A stretch of 54,113 nt of DNA from Pseudoalteromonas luteoviolacea DSM 6061 (lineage in GTDB: Bacteria > Pseudomonadota > Gammaproteobacteria > Enterobacterales > Alteromonadaceae), in contig NZ_AUYB01000002.1 of NCBI RefSeq assembly GCF_001625655.1, positions 1 through 54,113 on the forward strand, in the 5' to 3' direction. Below the pieces are notes generated by a model. That model saw only the letters and a list, made by a program, of their open reading frames with translations. It was not told the DNA's origin and did not search any database. The number at the start of each line of letters is the position of its first letter. The first letter of the stretch is position 1. Below are positions 36,336 through 45,242 of the stretch, piece after piece. The position numbers and the translations under genes were made by a program.

Positions 36336-37841
36336 TTAAAGATGGGTATTAAACCACGTACTCGCTTGCACAATTGACTCGTTGACCTCTGCATCTTGGT
36401 CATAAAAATTAAATTGATGATAAGGCGACGCCAAGTCAGTTTCCATCCAATGTAGCTTTTTTTCCTCACTGGCGATATCTGCAAAATATCGTTTTGTGTA
36501 ATCTGGTAATACGGCGCCATCAGAGTGGATCATCAGCGTCGGAGTTTTCAGTTCTTTAGCCGATGGCATAGGATCAATAGTTAACCAATCTTCCCATGAC
36601 ATGACCGCAAATTTATCATCACTCTACTGAGGGACAGCACCGCGTTCAGGGTTAAGATAATAATCATACGGTCCATACATCGCAGCATTTATATCTGTTG
36701 TCGAAATACTAGGAATATACGCGACATCTCCGGTTAACTGGTATTGCCTTTTCGCCTGCTGGGCTTGTGTAATTTTTTCAAACACCCCCGCTTCACCGCC
36801 GTAAAATAGTTTATCGGCCTCAGCATCGTGCAACCAAGATGCCGCAGTGACAACGGACTGAATCCTGTTATCTTGAGACGCCGCGATGAGCGTATACATA
36901 GCGCCTGCACAGATACCGAGCGCACCAATTTTGTCATTGTTAACCATAGGCAATGATTGTAAATACGTGATCGCGCTTTTTATATCCGCCACTTTTTGCG
37001 TTGGGTTTTCGTAAAAGCGCGGCTCGCCTTCACTTTGGCCAAAACTCCTAAAGTCAAAAGCAAGCGCAATAAAGCCTTGCTCGGCCAGTTTATTTGCATA
37101 AAGACCCGCCATTTGCTCTTTTACCGTGGTCCAGCTGCCTGACACAATCACCGCGGGATACTGTCTACTTGCATCATAGTCTGTTGGTAAATAAAGGTTT
37201 CCCACTATCTTGTCACCATCACTTAAAAACTCAACCGTGTTCATAACTGGGGATATTACGCTGCTTAATTGCTTAGCTTGGCTCATTTGGCTTGCCTCTT
37301 GTAAAAAGTTTAAATTGCCCTTTTGACCGTGTGTTTGAAACGTCATTTCGATGATTTGCCAGCGGCCATTAACGTTTTCTAAGGCGTGAACATAACGTCC
37401 ATAAATATCCCAATACTCAATGCCTTGTGCGTTGTGACTGGCATAAACATGAGAGAAAACTTGGGCTGTACTACCTGTAACAGACACCTGAAAGTTGCTC
37501 AGCATATGATGCGTCTCAACCTTGGAAAGCAGGTTACGCCATCCATCAATAAGTTCAGTGGCAGCCACCTTGCTGCCAGCCTGACCAGACATGCTTGAAT
37601 AATCAACAAATACGGTATTAGCGAATGAAGATTGCGCCTTTTGCCATTGCTTTGTGTCTATGGCATTGACCATTTCAACGATCACTTGCTTTATTTCAGC
37701 TTGCTGCTGCGTCGTAGTTAAGCTTATAGACTTATTGGGATTGGCCAAATTCTCTGCCGCCACGCCAATTGAAGGTAGCCCTGCTAACACCGACAAAATA
37801 CAGATAGTCAGTGATTTACGTTTGCCTATGGGGGATTTCAT
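36336..37841 (-). pseudogene. Exported SnoaL-like/dienelactone-hydrolase-like enzyme split by one amber codon
   Basis: A 502-codon frame interrupted only by TAG at 36624-36626. Residues 1-29 are a signal peptide; 45-170 a SnoaL/NTF2-like domain; from 200 an alpha/beta hydrolase with nucleophile elbow LGICAGAMYT (C311, as in dienelactone hydrolases). After the stop the same frame continues as SDDKFAVMSWEDWLTIDP with the likely acid (HSDGAVLPD) and the likely catalytic His (PYHQFNFYDQ). The stop thus removes two of three catalytic residues. TAG differs from TGG (Trp) by one base, and Trp would suit the PQ-x-SDDKFAVMSW context. Probably a very recent loss, a strain-specific mutation or a sequencing error. 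The gene follows an AraC gene on the same strand. Confidence 0.85.
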
Positions 37842-37978
37842 ACTGTCACTCCTACTCTTAACCCGTCAGGCAAACGATTTAGTCTGCCTTTGCACTGGGG
37901 TTAGATTAACAAGTAACAAAATGAGAAGATTGAACAATCCTGCTCGATTTTTTGTACTTTATTGCTTTATCGCTAGGG

Positions 37979-38887
37979 TTAGTCGGGTAAGTGATTTTTA
38001 ACAAATTGGCCCGGTGTACAACCCACATTGGCTTTAAATATTCGGGTAAAATGAGATTGGTCATTGAACCCGAGCTGCTCAGCAATATCAGCGATATGTG
38101 CCGACGGTTGTGCTAGTAGCGCTTTGGCTCGAAGCAGACGATGATTTAGCAAGTATTGATATGGCGTAATATCCATCCGCTTTTTAAACTCTCGTAAAAA
38201 GTAAAACTTACTACACCCCACCAGCTCGGCTAAGTCATCCACCGTGATGGTGTTACTGATATTATCGGAGATGAACTTATCGACTTTTTCAATCTGATAC
38301 GTATCCAGTTTGGAGGCTTGCTTTTTTTGGTCGATTAAACCTTGGTAGTTGGAGTAGTTATTGATGTAGTGATTGCTTAGCAGTGACACTAAGTTATTTA
38401 TAAATGGCTTGCCATTTCTGCCTTTGTTTTTTGCCTCTAAAATAAACAGCTCCATAACGCTTTTTATGGCGTCATCTTGCACATTATAGTTGTTCAAGAA
38501 CTGGAGCGACTTACCCTGTATATCGAGTGGGCAGTTGTCTAAAAAGACGTCCTCTTCAATCGCTAAAATTACAAAGAAACAAGGCTCAGAAATATCATGT
38601 GTAAACGGCGTTTTTGGAGGGTTAATCCAGGTGTTGCCTGGTACTGTTTTAAGCGCTGTGATCCCTTCACTGGTGTGAACTTGCCAATTGAGGTCTTTTT
38701 CCAATGCCAATGCAAAATAAAAGTATGGGGTATACACATTTTGCGGATAAAAGTAAGGCGAGCGGCCCTTTTCTAATACAATACCCGGCCAATCGAGCCC
38801 TTGATTAGAAAACTCAATGTCCAACACGTCACCACAGTCAGAACGTTTTTGGCTGTCATTGCAATAAAATTGAAGTGATGATTTCAT
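37979..38887 (-). CDS. AraC-family transcriptional regulator
   Basis: 302 aa from the second of two adjacent ATGs at 38887 (AAGG 5 nt upstream). The N-terminal sensor half is of the cupin-like AraC type; the C-terminal 100 residues hold two helix-turn-helix motifs: VDDLAELVGCSKFYFLREFK and IADIAEQLGFNDQSHFTRIF, followed by VGCTPGQF. It sits between the HEAT protein gene (40 bp upstream) and the broken hydrolase (137 bp downstream), which it may have controlled. Confidence 0.9.
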   Translation of the reverse strand: MKSSLQFYCNDSQKRSDCGDVLDIEFSNQGLDWPGIVLEKGRSPYFYPQNVYTPYFYFALALEKDLNWQVHTSEGITALKTVPGNTWINPPKTPFTHDISEPCFFVILAIEEDVFLDNCPLDIQGKSLQFLNNYNVQDDAIKSVMELFILEAKNKGRNGKPFINNLVSLLSNHYINNYSNYQGLIDQKKQASKLDTYQIEKVDKFISDNISNTITVDDLAELVGCSKFYFLREFKKRMDITPYQYLLNHRLLRAKALLAQPSAHIADIAEQLGFNDQSHFTRIFKANVGCTPGQFVKNHLPD

Positions 38888-38927
38888 CATGCCCTTACCT
38901 GTTCTTTTTATCTTCTTTTTGGGCCTG

Positions 38928-40730
38928 CTATAGTTGAACGCTCTGTTCGTCACAATCCGCCACTTTTAGCCCTGTTTCAGGGTGAAAAATCACAGCACCT
39001 GCGCCCACTTTAATAAAAATGGCGCCGTCATTTAGCTTCCAAGATGCATTCGGTGCCCCGGGTAACCGATAAAATGGCACAATGACAAAACCTTGTTTTG
39101 TCATTTGGATCTTGAAAATCATGCCGAGATTGGAAACCCCGTGTGCAAGCCCGGTAATGGCATAAGCGTAGTCACCAATGACATACACATCTTCAATATT
39201 CTCTTTTAGTATAATGTGGGCCTTACTATCTGTCGCAAAAGACATTAGCTCGCCACCAAACTCTCCACGGCTATCACCTGCGAGCCACTGCCCTTGAAAC
39301 TTGGCTGCAACGGTCGGGACGATGTTGCGAGGTACTTCACAAAATTCAGGTTCATAAGCACATACAGGCTCTGGATAACTATACTCCGCTAACGGCTGTG
39401 TTTTGGTTGCATACTTTTTGACTTCAATCGATTCAAGCTCTTTTTCGAAAAAATGTGTATGGCATATAGGGGGAACTTGTGCCAATGCCATCAACCTTAA
39501 AAAGTCTTCAGATATATCCTGCTTTTGATAGGAGGCACTTAAGGGAGTATCCAAGTTCAAAGCAGTCACGACTTCATGGGCATATTGCCTCAGTGGTGCA
39601 TACCAATGTGTTTGCGCGACGCGCTCAATCGCTGTTAATGCAGATTTCGCAGATAATAAATGTAGTGCTTTGATACCTGCGTAGGATTGGCGCCAATCAT
39701 AAGGGTTATCAACTAACGTAATCAGTTCTGAAATGCCTTGATGATACCCTATATAACCCAAACTTAGCGCAGCTTCGACTCTGACTTCCCAGCTTGGCGC
39801 TTGTAAGAAAGCCACGACTTTACTACCCGTTTTTTCAGATACTTTCCCCAGTCTAGCTAAATCAGAAAACGGCAATTGATAAACAGAAGAGGGAAACCCA
39901 GCCTCTATTTCTTTACTCAACTGCGCTAAATAAAAATACTCTACCAATGGGCTTTTCATGGTTTGCAATGACTCGGTTGCAGAGTCAACAAATTTGGGAT
40001 GCGCAATGGCATAGTCATAAACCCATTGAGCAATTTTTGGGTCTTGGGTAATGTCGCCTATTGCTGACATAGCGACGTGCTTTGCAGCATCGGTCACTTT
40101 GTCATTTTTTATGAGTTTTATCAGCTGTTTGGCATATTTTGCATCGACTATGTTGAGTTCGTTTCCGAGCATATAGAAAACCTCTCCAATCCCATCAAAC
40201 GTTTCCTCATCCTCTTTACAGGAATCAAAACAGCGGAGACCTTCAATCAGAAAGGGAATGCCATCAACACCTAAACGCATAAACGCAGCACCTATTTGAT
40301 TTGACGCAGTTTGAACACGCTTGAGTTCATTGACTAAAAACGTGCCTGCTTTTTTGCCCCCCACATAGCCTAAAGCCCGATAAGACCATACTCCCCCCAG
40401 TTCATATGAACGGTTGTGTTTTATCACACTTTGGATTACTTCAAAGTCTTCTTCTTGCAAGTCTTGTATTTGAGCAATCAAACTATCAGCTACCGCTTGG
40501 CGATTAGGATTTGACTCTTGCGCTACTTGCGCCAAAGGCAAAAGCGCTTCTCTGCCATATGCCCTCAACCTTTCTCTCACTGACTTGTCAACTTTGCCTC
40601 TGCCTCTTACGTTTTCCTGTATGTAAGGGATCTGTGCAATACACTGCTCAATACCTTGGCATTGGCCTGCCCTTACGGCATGTGACATCATCATAACGCA
40701 GATTAATCCAGCCCATATTATCCATCTCAT
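38928..40730 (-). CDS. Exported HEAT-repeat protein
   Basis: 600 aa with a signal peptide to about residue 21 (HAVRAGQ). The mature protein has repeated helical HEAT-like pairs (VRERLRAYGREALLPLAQ, VRVEAALSLGYIGYHQG, YAGIKALHLLSAKSALTAI) to about residue 400, then a beta-rich C-terminal domain of about 150 residues with paired cysteines (PVCAYEPEFCEVP, HPETGLKVADCDE). Function unknown; probably periplasmic scaffold. First gene upstream of the AraC regulator and last chromosomal gene before the integron array. Confidence 0.78.
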   Translation of the reverse strand: MRWIIWAGLICVMMMSHAVRAGQCQGIEQCIAQIPYIQENVRGRGKVDKSVRERLRAYGREALLPLAQVAQESNPNRQAVADSLIAQIQDLQEEDFEVIQSVIKHNRSYELGGVWSYRALGYVGGKKAGTFLVNELKRVQTASNQIGAAFMRLGVDGIPFLIEGLRCFDSCKEDEETFDGIGEVFYMLGNELNIVDAKYAKQLIKLIKNDKVTDAAKHVAMSAIGDITQDPKIAQWVYDYAIAHPKFVDSATESLQTMKSPLVEYFYLAQLSKEIEAGFPSSVYQLPFSDLARLGKVSEKTGSKVVAFLQAPSWEVRVEAALSLGYIGYHQGISELITLVDNPYDWRQSYAGIKALHLLSAKSALTAIERVAQTHWYAPLRQYAHEVVTALNLDTPLSASYQKQDISEDFLRLMALAQVPPICHTHFFEKELESIEVKKYATKTQPLAEYSYPEPVCAYEPEFCEVPRNIVPTVAAKFQGQWLAGDSRGEFGGELMSFATDSKAHIILKENIEDVYVIGDYAYAITGLAHGVSNLGMIFKIQMTKQGFVIVPFYRLPGAPNASWKLNDGAIFIKVGAGAVIFHPETGLKVADCDEQSVQL

Positions 40731-40954
40731 ATATTTACTCGTTATTTGTCCGCCCGATTAAGGTAGATTGCAACCCCTGCAATTTTAAACAATCGCCTAT
40801 CAACAAATTACGTTGAGCAGATTTTAGTAAGGGGAGCATTATGCAGCACTCAAAATTTAGCTTTTATCAAGATCAGAGTTGTCATTAATTAGTGATTAAT
40901 CGATTAAGCCAAGCTCTTCAAACTTCAAGAATTCATCAATATACATTTAAAAAC
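40731..40954. other. Boundary between chromosome and integron array
   Basis: 224 bp without a gene. It holds the promoter of the HEAT protein on one side and the outer end of the last attC on the other. No hairpin or direct repeat that would mark a second recombination end is evident. Confidence 0.5.
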
Positions 40955-41053
40955 TTAATGCCTAGATAAACGGCGTGAAATAGCAGGCTAAGCCAAACGA
41001 AGAATGAACACAAACCTACTATTTTAGTTCGTGGTTAAAGTCCTTGCTATAAC
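40955..41053 (-). repeat. attC 1
   Basis: Outermost site. Plus-strand reading TTAATGCC...AACGGCG, arms AAATAGCAGGC / ACCTACTATTTT, closing CCTTGCTATAAC. Overlaps the stop of the FliF-like gene. Confidence 0.85.
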
Positions 41054-41568
41054 TACTTTTCATCTTCATCATAAATTATTGACGCTAAAGCTGGACGAAC
41101 GACGGTAAAAATTAGAACAATAATTATGGTTGCGCCCATAACCAATTTAACCAGTTTAAAAAACCAAGGCCTTTCCCATACTTTTCCGTTTTCTTCTTCT
41201 GCTTTAGTTTGCTTGATGAACTCATCGTAAGCTTTATTCAGATCAGTGTGTTTAGTAATTTGTGGGTACTCAATGACAATACCGATTTTCGCTAGCGCGA
41301 CACGAGCTAATTCTGATTGTTCTTGGTTAACGTAAAGCATATGATTTTTCACATCCGCATAGTAATAAATATGCTCTTGATCTAATACATCAGCGATTTT
41401 CACTGAGTCAACTAAACGCATATCTTGAATTAGCGGTCTGTAAACGGGACTATCTTCCTTTGCCCATTGAATGATAAAAATTGCTAAAAACATTGATATA
41501 CCCAAAACCAACAGTAGCTTGTGTTCTTGTGTGATCAGTTTATTAATTTTATCTCTCCGGAATATCAA
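41053..41568 (-). CDS. FliF/YscJ-like mini membrane protein (cassette gene)
   Basis: 171 aa. A transmembrane helix at 18-36, then residues 44-105 (YRPLIQDMRLVDSVKIADVL, YYYADVKNHMLYVNQEQ, ARVALAKIGI) that follow the first ring-building domain of FliF/SctJ, including the pattern Y-x-PL, VLD-x(n)-I and the A/L-rich helix before a G. After a charged linker comes a second helix (139-160) ending VVRPALASI, like the C-terminal FliF helix and its VRP. The roughly 300 residues that lie between in FliF are missing. Frame opens at a TTG at 41568 without a clear ribosome site, so the true start is uncertain. No flagellar genes are near. Confidence 0.7.
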   Translation of the reverse strand: MIFRRDKINKLITQEHKLLLVLGISMFLAIFIIQWAKEDSPVYRPLIQDMRLVDSVKIADVLDQEHIYYYADVKNHMLYVNQEQSELARVALAKIGIVIEYPQITKHTDLNKAYDEFIKQTKAEEENGKVWERPWFFKLVKLVMGATIIIVLIFTVVRPALASIIYDEDEK

Positions 41569-41592
41569 TACTACAGCCGAACCTGTGAGTAG

Positions 41593-41688
41593 TTATAACG
41601 CCCTGTTAATGGAAAAAATTATACTGCCTATAATTTGAAGCGAAATCAAGCCTACGTAATTTTGTCAACTTTAAATTGCTTGTTAGGT
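41593..41688 (-). repeat. attC 2
   Basis: TTATAACGCCCTGTTAATGG at the left, GCTTGTTAGGT at the right; weaker central arms than most. Confidence 0.85.
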
Positions 41689-41883
41689 GTCGCTTAGATC
41701 TTGATGGTAATTTTCTATGTACCACTGGTGTACATCAGGGAATTTCTCAATTATCTGATTAAGCTTTCTAATAAATTCACTGGACCTAGTTTTTATCAAC
41801 GATAACCTATCTAATGGTAGACTTTTATCTGAGTCGTGCTTCATTAATATTTCCGTCACTTTAGACTCGAGTTCCATAGACAC
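41683..41883 (-). CDS. Small helical protein (cassette gene)
   Basis: 66 aa from the GTG at 41883, or 64 from the ATG at 41877; both touch the next attC. Charged, two predicted helices (LESKVTEILMKHD, RSSEFIRKLNQIIEKF), no cysteine or membrane segment. Not recognised; too short for a family call by eye. Its stop lies inside attC 2, as usual for cassette genes. Confidence 0.6.
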   Translation of the reverse strand: MSMELESKVTEILMKHDSDKSLPLDRLSLIKTRSSEFIRKLNQIIEKFPDVHQWYIENYHQDLSDT

Positions 41884-41977
41884 TTAACGCCCACATAAAG
41901 AGCTAATAATGCTTGGCAAAAATTGGTGACGCATGAACCAAACCTAGTTTTATCAGTTCATGCGTTGATGTGTTAAT
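41882..41977 (-). repeat. attC 3
   Basis: ACTTAACGCCC at the left; arm TGCTTGGC...; right part TGCGTTGATGTGTTAAT. Confidence 0.85.
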
Positions 41978-41986
41978 TAGATTTCT

Positions 41987-42328
41987 TTAGTGATTTAGAA
42001 TTGCAACTCGATCAACTACAGGTCTGTCTGTACACCGAGCTACTCGCACATGGATTTTTTTATTTGCCATCATCGCTGACAATAAGATGCTCAGAGTATC
42101 ATCTTGAAAGTCACCAGCTTCTACTACGAACCTATCGTTATTTGAGCATCCTGTATTAGGCATTTGTTCATTCAATATAACAGTGTAACCATATTCTGGA
42201 CTTGTCGCATTTGGCCAAGTTTCAATTAGCTTGATCGTTAACTCTGAATAAAGCGTTGGTAAGTTGGCCAGTGCACTAAATGGAAAAATGCCAATAGCTA
42301 TAAATCCTAATAACTTTAATTTATGCAT
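41987..42328 (-). CDS. Secreted small protein, paralogue of the next cassette gene
   Basis: 113 aa from the ATG at 42328 (MHKLKLLGFIAIGIFPFSALA), a good signal peptide; a longer frame reaches into attC 4. Mature part of about 92 aa has two cysteines. Its C-terminal half (FVVEAGDFQDDTLSILLSAM, then VRVARC near the end) aligns with the protein of the neighbouring cassette at 42452, so the two are paralogues. Function unknown; periplasmic or secreted. Confidence 0.72.
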   Translation of the reverse strand: MHKLKLLGFIAIGIFPFSALANLPTLYSELTIKLIETWPNATSPEYGYTVILNEQMPNTGCSNNDRFVVEAGDFQDDTLSILLSAMMANKKIHVRVARCTDRPVVDRVAILNH

Positions 42329-42350
42329 AGTTATATTTTTTACCTTGAAA

Positions 42351-42449
42351 ACATTACGCAATGATAGGCGGCGTATTAATGTTGGCTAAAGTCTGCAAGG
42401 CACGAACAGCCGCAACCTTTAATTGTCCGTGCTTGATGCGTTTGTTTTG
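42351..42449 (-). repeat. attC 4
   Basis: ACATTACGC...GGCGG at left (degenerate R'), GCTTGATGCGTTTGTTTTG at right. Confidence 0.7.
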
Positions 42450-42451
42450 TT

Positions 42452-42796
42452 TCAGTTCTTAACCATTATGCCAACAGCTAGAGGGTAGTCTTTTGTACAC
42501 CCTTTGACATAGAGCTTTATGGTTCTTGAAGTACTCATAGCAAAAAGTAAACTAGATAAAGCTCTATCTGTTAACTTTGCATCCGTAATTACAATGAACT
42601 CTTTTCTACTACATTGAACCTGATTAGCAAATGTGAATGCAGACTTATGTCTGATATAGAGCCCTTCTTCAGCAAACGAAAAAGCATTGCTTTGAACTAA
42701 TTCATACTGCAATAAATCACTGGGGGCAAACTCTACCCACTCGCCTGCACGGACCCAACCCGATAGGAAAATTAATAAAAATGCGATTTTTTTCAC
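42452..42796 (-). CDS. Secreted small protein, paralogue of the preceding cassette gene
   Basis: 114 aa with a signal peptide MKKIAFLLIFLSGWVRA. The mature protein has two cysteines (QCSRKEF, KGCTKDY) and the block FIVITDAKLTDRALSSLLFA that matches the protein at 41987 in position and pattern (C, hydrophobic strand, D-x-x-L-S-x-L-L-x-A-M, strand, C-T). Ends directly at attC 4. Unknown function. Confidence 0.75.
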   Translation of the reverse strand: MKKIAFLLIFLSGWVRAGEWVEFAPSDLLQYELVQSNAFSFAEEGLYIRHKSAFTFANQVQCSRKEFIVITDAKLTDRALSSLLFAMSTSRTIKLYVKGCTKDYPLAVGIMVKN

Positions 42797-42810
42797 TTCA
42801 ACTCCATAGT

Positions 42811-42909
42811 ACTTAACGCCTTACTAATTGGCGCATAGATGCTTGGCTAAAATCAACGAAGAAGGAGCGCAAGCCAAGCGTTTTGCGACCGTTTGAGTAC
42901 CTTGTTATT
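42811..42909 (-). repeat. attC 5
   Basis: ACTTAACGCC...GGCGC at left, arms GCTTGGC / GCCAAGC, right end CCTTGTTATT. One of the best-kept sites. Confidence 0.9.
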
Positions 42910-42974
42910 CGTTATTTAACTTTTACCTAATAGGCTTGGTAATTTTAAACTAATTCGCCTGTATCCGAAAGCCA

Positions 42975-43433
42975 CTAATTATGAATCAGGTCCGCAATAT
43001 ATGTCTTGTGCTCAAAAATTAGGGGGTCATGATAGGCAATTTCATCTTCTAAAGCTTCTTTATTACCCCAGCCTCCATTGTCTGAACATTTAGAAGATTT
43101 GAATGGGGTTAGGTTTGGTAGATCCTGGATAGAAGGTTGTTCTATTACTTTGCTGAGGGGGCACTTAAGGATTTTTCATTTTCACACGCCCCCAGAAGCT
43201 CTCCCGCAGAACTTCAACTCGGAGTTCGCTTCATCACCAATACCGTAGTTGACTATGTATGGTTTAGAGGGTTCCCATGGAGTAAATTGGTCTGGGCTAT
43301 CGATGAAAGGCCATTTCCATAAGTGATCAGCAAATTCATCGATTAAAGGACTACTTAACGAGTTTTCTGCACAGAAACCATCAAAACTTTTAAAGCAATC
43401 GCAAACCTCGTGGTTAACGACAATTCGCAGCAT
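42975..43433 (-). pseudogene. Cassette gene with two in-frame stops
   Basis: A 153-codon frame starting MLRIVVNHEVCDCFKSFDGF, open to TGA at 43182-43184, a second TGA two codons later, and then open again (LKCPLSKVIEQPSIQDLPNL ... KEALEDEIAYHDPLIFEH) to a TAG at 42975. Coding character on both sides in one frame argues for a decayed gene rather than two genes. Not recognised. Confidence 0.6.
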
Positions 43434-43465
43434 TGTTCAATATATGTGGCCATCGTTTCTTTTAC

Positions 43466-43565
43466 GTATAACGCCCTAATAAAACGAGAAAAATAGCAAA
43501 CCAAATCAAGAGGGTAATGGGTACAACCCTGCTGTTTTGCATCCATATTTAATTAATTTTTTATG
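43466..43565 (-). repeat. attC 6
   Basis: GTATAACGCCCTAATAAAACG at left, arms ATAGCA / TGCTGTTTTG, right end degenerate (AATTTTTTATGAG). Confidence 0.8.
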
Positions 43566-43570
43566 AGTAT

Positions 43571-43987
43571 TTACTCGATAAATCCTGTTGATACTCTTTT
43601 TAAAGTATTAATGGAGTTATTTTTATCATCTCTATAAACAAGTGTAGTATCATTGACCGATATAACAGTGACGCAATCTAATTCATCTTTGTTGGTTATA
43701 CCGAACGAATCGAATGTGAAGATTATGCAACTCTTTTCACCTACCATTTTCCACACCCCGTCAGCGAACCAATAACTTCGAATGTCATTCTCAAGATAGC
43801 CAAAAGCATGAAATCTTCCCTCAGGGAGATAAGCCATGTAAGACAATATCTTGCCGTCCTCATTGTAAGATTCGGCCCAGACACCTTGCATTAACTTTTC
43901 AAAATTCGGCTTAGGCGCAACTTGTTTTGACGCGAATGAGGAGCCGCATAAAAAAATAAATAATAGTAAAATTACTCGCAACATCAT
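43571..43987 (-). CDS. Secreted small protein (cassette gene)
   Basis: 138 aa with signal peptide MMLRVILLLFIFLCGSSFAS. The mature part looks like a small beta-sandwich or lipocalin-like fold: MQGVWAESYNEDGKILSYMA, FHAFGYLENDIRSYWFADGV, SCIIFTFDSF, DELDCVTVIS. Two cysteines could form a disulfide. Not a named family I can confirm. Single gene between attC 6 and attC 7. Confidence 0.72.
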   Translation of the reverse strand: MMLRVILLLFIFLCGSSFASKQVAPKPNFEKLMQGVWAESYNEDGKILSYMAYLPEGRFHAFGYLENDIRSYWFADGVWKMVGEKSCIIFTFDSFGITNKDELDCVTVISVNDTTLVYRDDKNNSINTLKRVSTGFIE

Positions 43988-43989
43988 AT

Positions 43990-44092
43990 GTATTCACCCT
44001 CTCCTATTAATGGAAAAATTTTCTCGGTTATAATATGCAGCGGAACGAAATCAGTCTACGAAACTCCGTCCACTTTTAATCAGTTTGTTATA
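43990..44092 (-). repeat. attC 7 (degenerate)
   Basis: Left end TATTCACCCTCTCCTATTAA is off consensus; right end CAGTTTGTTATATG is normal. Overall length and spacing fit an attC. Confidence 0.65.
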
Positions 44093-44124
44093 TGCTGATT
44101 CGCTCACACCTGTTGATAAATAAA

Positions 44125-44436
44125 TCAGATGAATCGCCTTTTGTGGCTGTTTACTACTTTAACCTGTAAGTTGCTGTTCAGAGCCCATACAGAGTAGCTA
44201 ATGCTATCAAATATCGAAAGTAAACTAGCAATAGAGTCTTGAAGTCCTTGACGCATTAATATAATACTCAACTCGCACTTACTGTCGCTGCTTATATCGT
44301 AAAAAGCCAACAACTCTTTGCAATAAGGGATTGTTACTTAATCTCGAGGTAAACTCTCCAATACCTAAGAATACAATGTAACATTATCGTTCAATGTGAG
44401 TATAAGTATTTCATCTACTAATTTTTCAGGTTTCAT
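44125..44436 (-). pseudogene. Cassette gene with two in-frame stops
   Basis: A 104-codon frame from the ATG at 44436 (MKPEKLVDEILILTLNDNVT) interrupted by TAG and TAA about 25 and 33 codons in, then open through LLAFYDISSDSKCELSIILM to the stop at 44125. One frame throughout, so point mutations rather than a frameshift. The opening MKPEKLVDEILILTLNDNVT suggests a helical protein; no family recognised. Confidence 0.6.
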
Positions 44437-44453
44437 TAGAATTCTCAAAAACA

Positions 44454-44508
44454 TATAACCTCAGGCTATGATGCAACGCAATGCAGTCCCTAGCAGCTAT
44501 TTGTTACA
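44454..44508 (-). repeat. Candidate short attC 8
   Basis: ATAACCTCAGGC at left and TAGCTATTTGTTACAT at right within 55 bp. It would separate the interrupted cassette from the GGDEF remnant. Central arms are weak, so this is tentative. Confidence 0.4.
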
Positions 44509-44509
44509 T

Positions 44510-44790
44510 ACAGATCTTACATAGCCGTTTAATTGTTTTTTCATATTCTTTACCCACCAAGCCAATCTCTTGGTGAAAGCGAAAACCAGATCTTTTTACT
44601 TTGGCCGCATGGAGTGCCTTATTTGCTTCCATGGCATCTTTACTATTGATTAATGCCCCTAGATATATGCCATTTCAAATAATCCAATGGAAACATATAA
44701 CTTTATACCCAGAGCAGCTGAAGCTTTTAGAGCAGATAGTATTTATCTGTTTGTGATATTATCTAATTTCATCGGTGCACGCTTATCCCA
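44510..44790 (-). pseudogene. GGDEF-domain remnant (cassette)
   Basis: On the minus strand one frame reads ALKASAALGIKLYVSIGLFE, the VSIGL strand of diguanylate cyclase GGDEF domains, then hits a stop; a shifted frame continues INSKDAMEANKALHAAKSKK, matching the last GGDEF helix (usually AD-KALY-AK-x-GRN). The GGDEF motif itself and everything before are absent. So only the last third of a cyclase domain remains, with a frameshift. It occupies its own cassette between candidate attC 8 and attC 9. Confidence 0.6.
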
Positions 44791-44793
44791 AGA

Positions 44794-44899
44794 GTTAAAT
44801 ATTCCCCTAAATAGGCGGAAAATAGTAGACTAAAGTTAACAACGAAGGAGCGCAAACCTGCTGTTTACGTCCATCGCTTAATTAACTTGCTATGTTAAC
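44794..44899 (-). repeat. attC 9
   Basis: Left end AGTTAAATATTCCCCTAAATAG is degenerate; arms ATAGTAGAC / ACCTGCTGTTT; right end ACTTGCTATGTTAAC. Confidence 0.75.
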
Positions 44900-45222
44900 T
44901 ACCATTTATTGTGCTCAGGCAGATAAGACGGCCTTTGACCAATTACGATATCGTCTACACCGTATTTTTTAGCAATTATAGGGCACTGAAGATTTCGCTT
45001 TTTTCGACTATCAAAAAAGTGGTAATGATTTTTTCCGTCTTTCTCATAACTAACATAGTAATCACCGAAGTTATTTATATCGCTTATTACAGCTTGTGAG
45101 TTTTCCTCTAAAAATTTTAAGTTTTTTAGATAGTAAAGCTCTTTATCCCGATTAGAATTACTCACTTTTGTTGCAATAGCAGCTATACAGCAAAATATCA
45201 AAATGACGACTAATGTTTCCAA
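44899..45222 (-). CDS. Single-pass membrane-anchored small protein (cassette gene)
   Basis: 107 aa from a TTG at 45222, with GAGG about 10 nt upstream. An N-terminal helix (LVVILIFCCIAAIA) anchors a soluble domain with VSYEKDGKNHYHFFDSRKKR, KKYGVDDIVIGQRPSYLPEH. Not recognised. Followed by attC 9. Confidence 0.65.
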   Translation of the reverse strand: METLVVILIFCCIAAIATKVSNSNRDKELYYLKNLKFLEENSQAVISDINNFGDYYVSYEKDGKNHYHFFDSRKKRNLQCPIIAKKYGVDDIVIGQRPSYLPEHNKW

Positions 45223-45242
45223 TTACACTAAACCTCAGTGAA

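Noticed and set aside
43355..43546. Frame beginning MDAKQQGCTHYPLDL
   Set aside because: It starts within attC 6 and overlaps the interrupted cassette gene in another frame.
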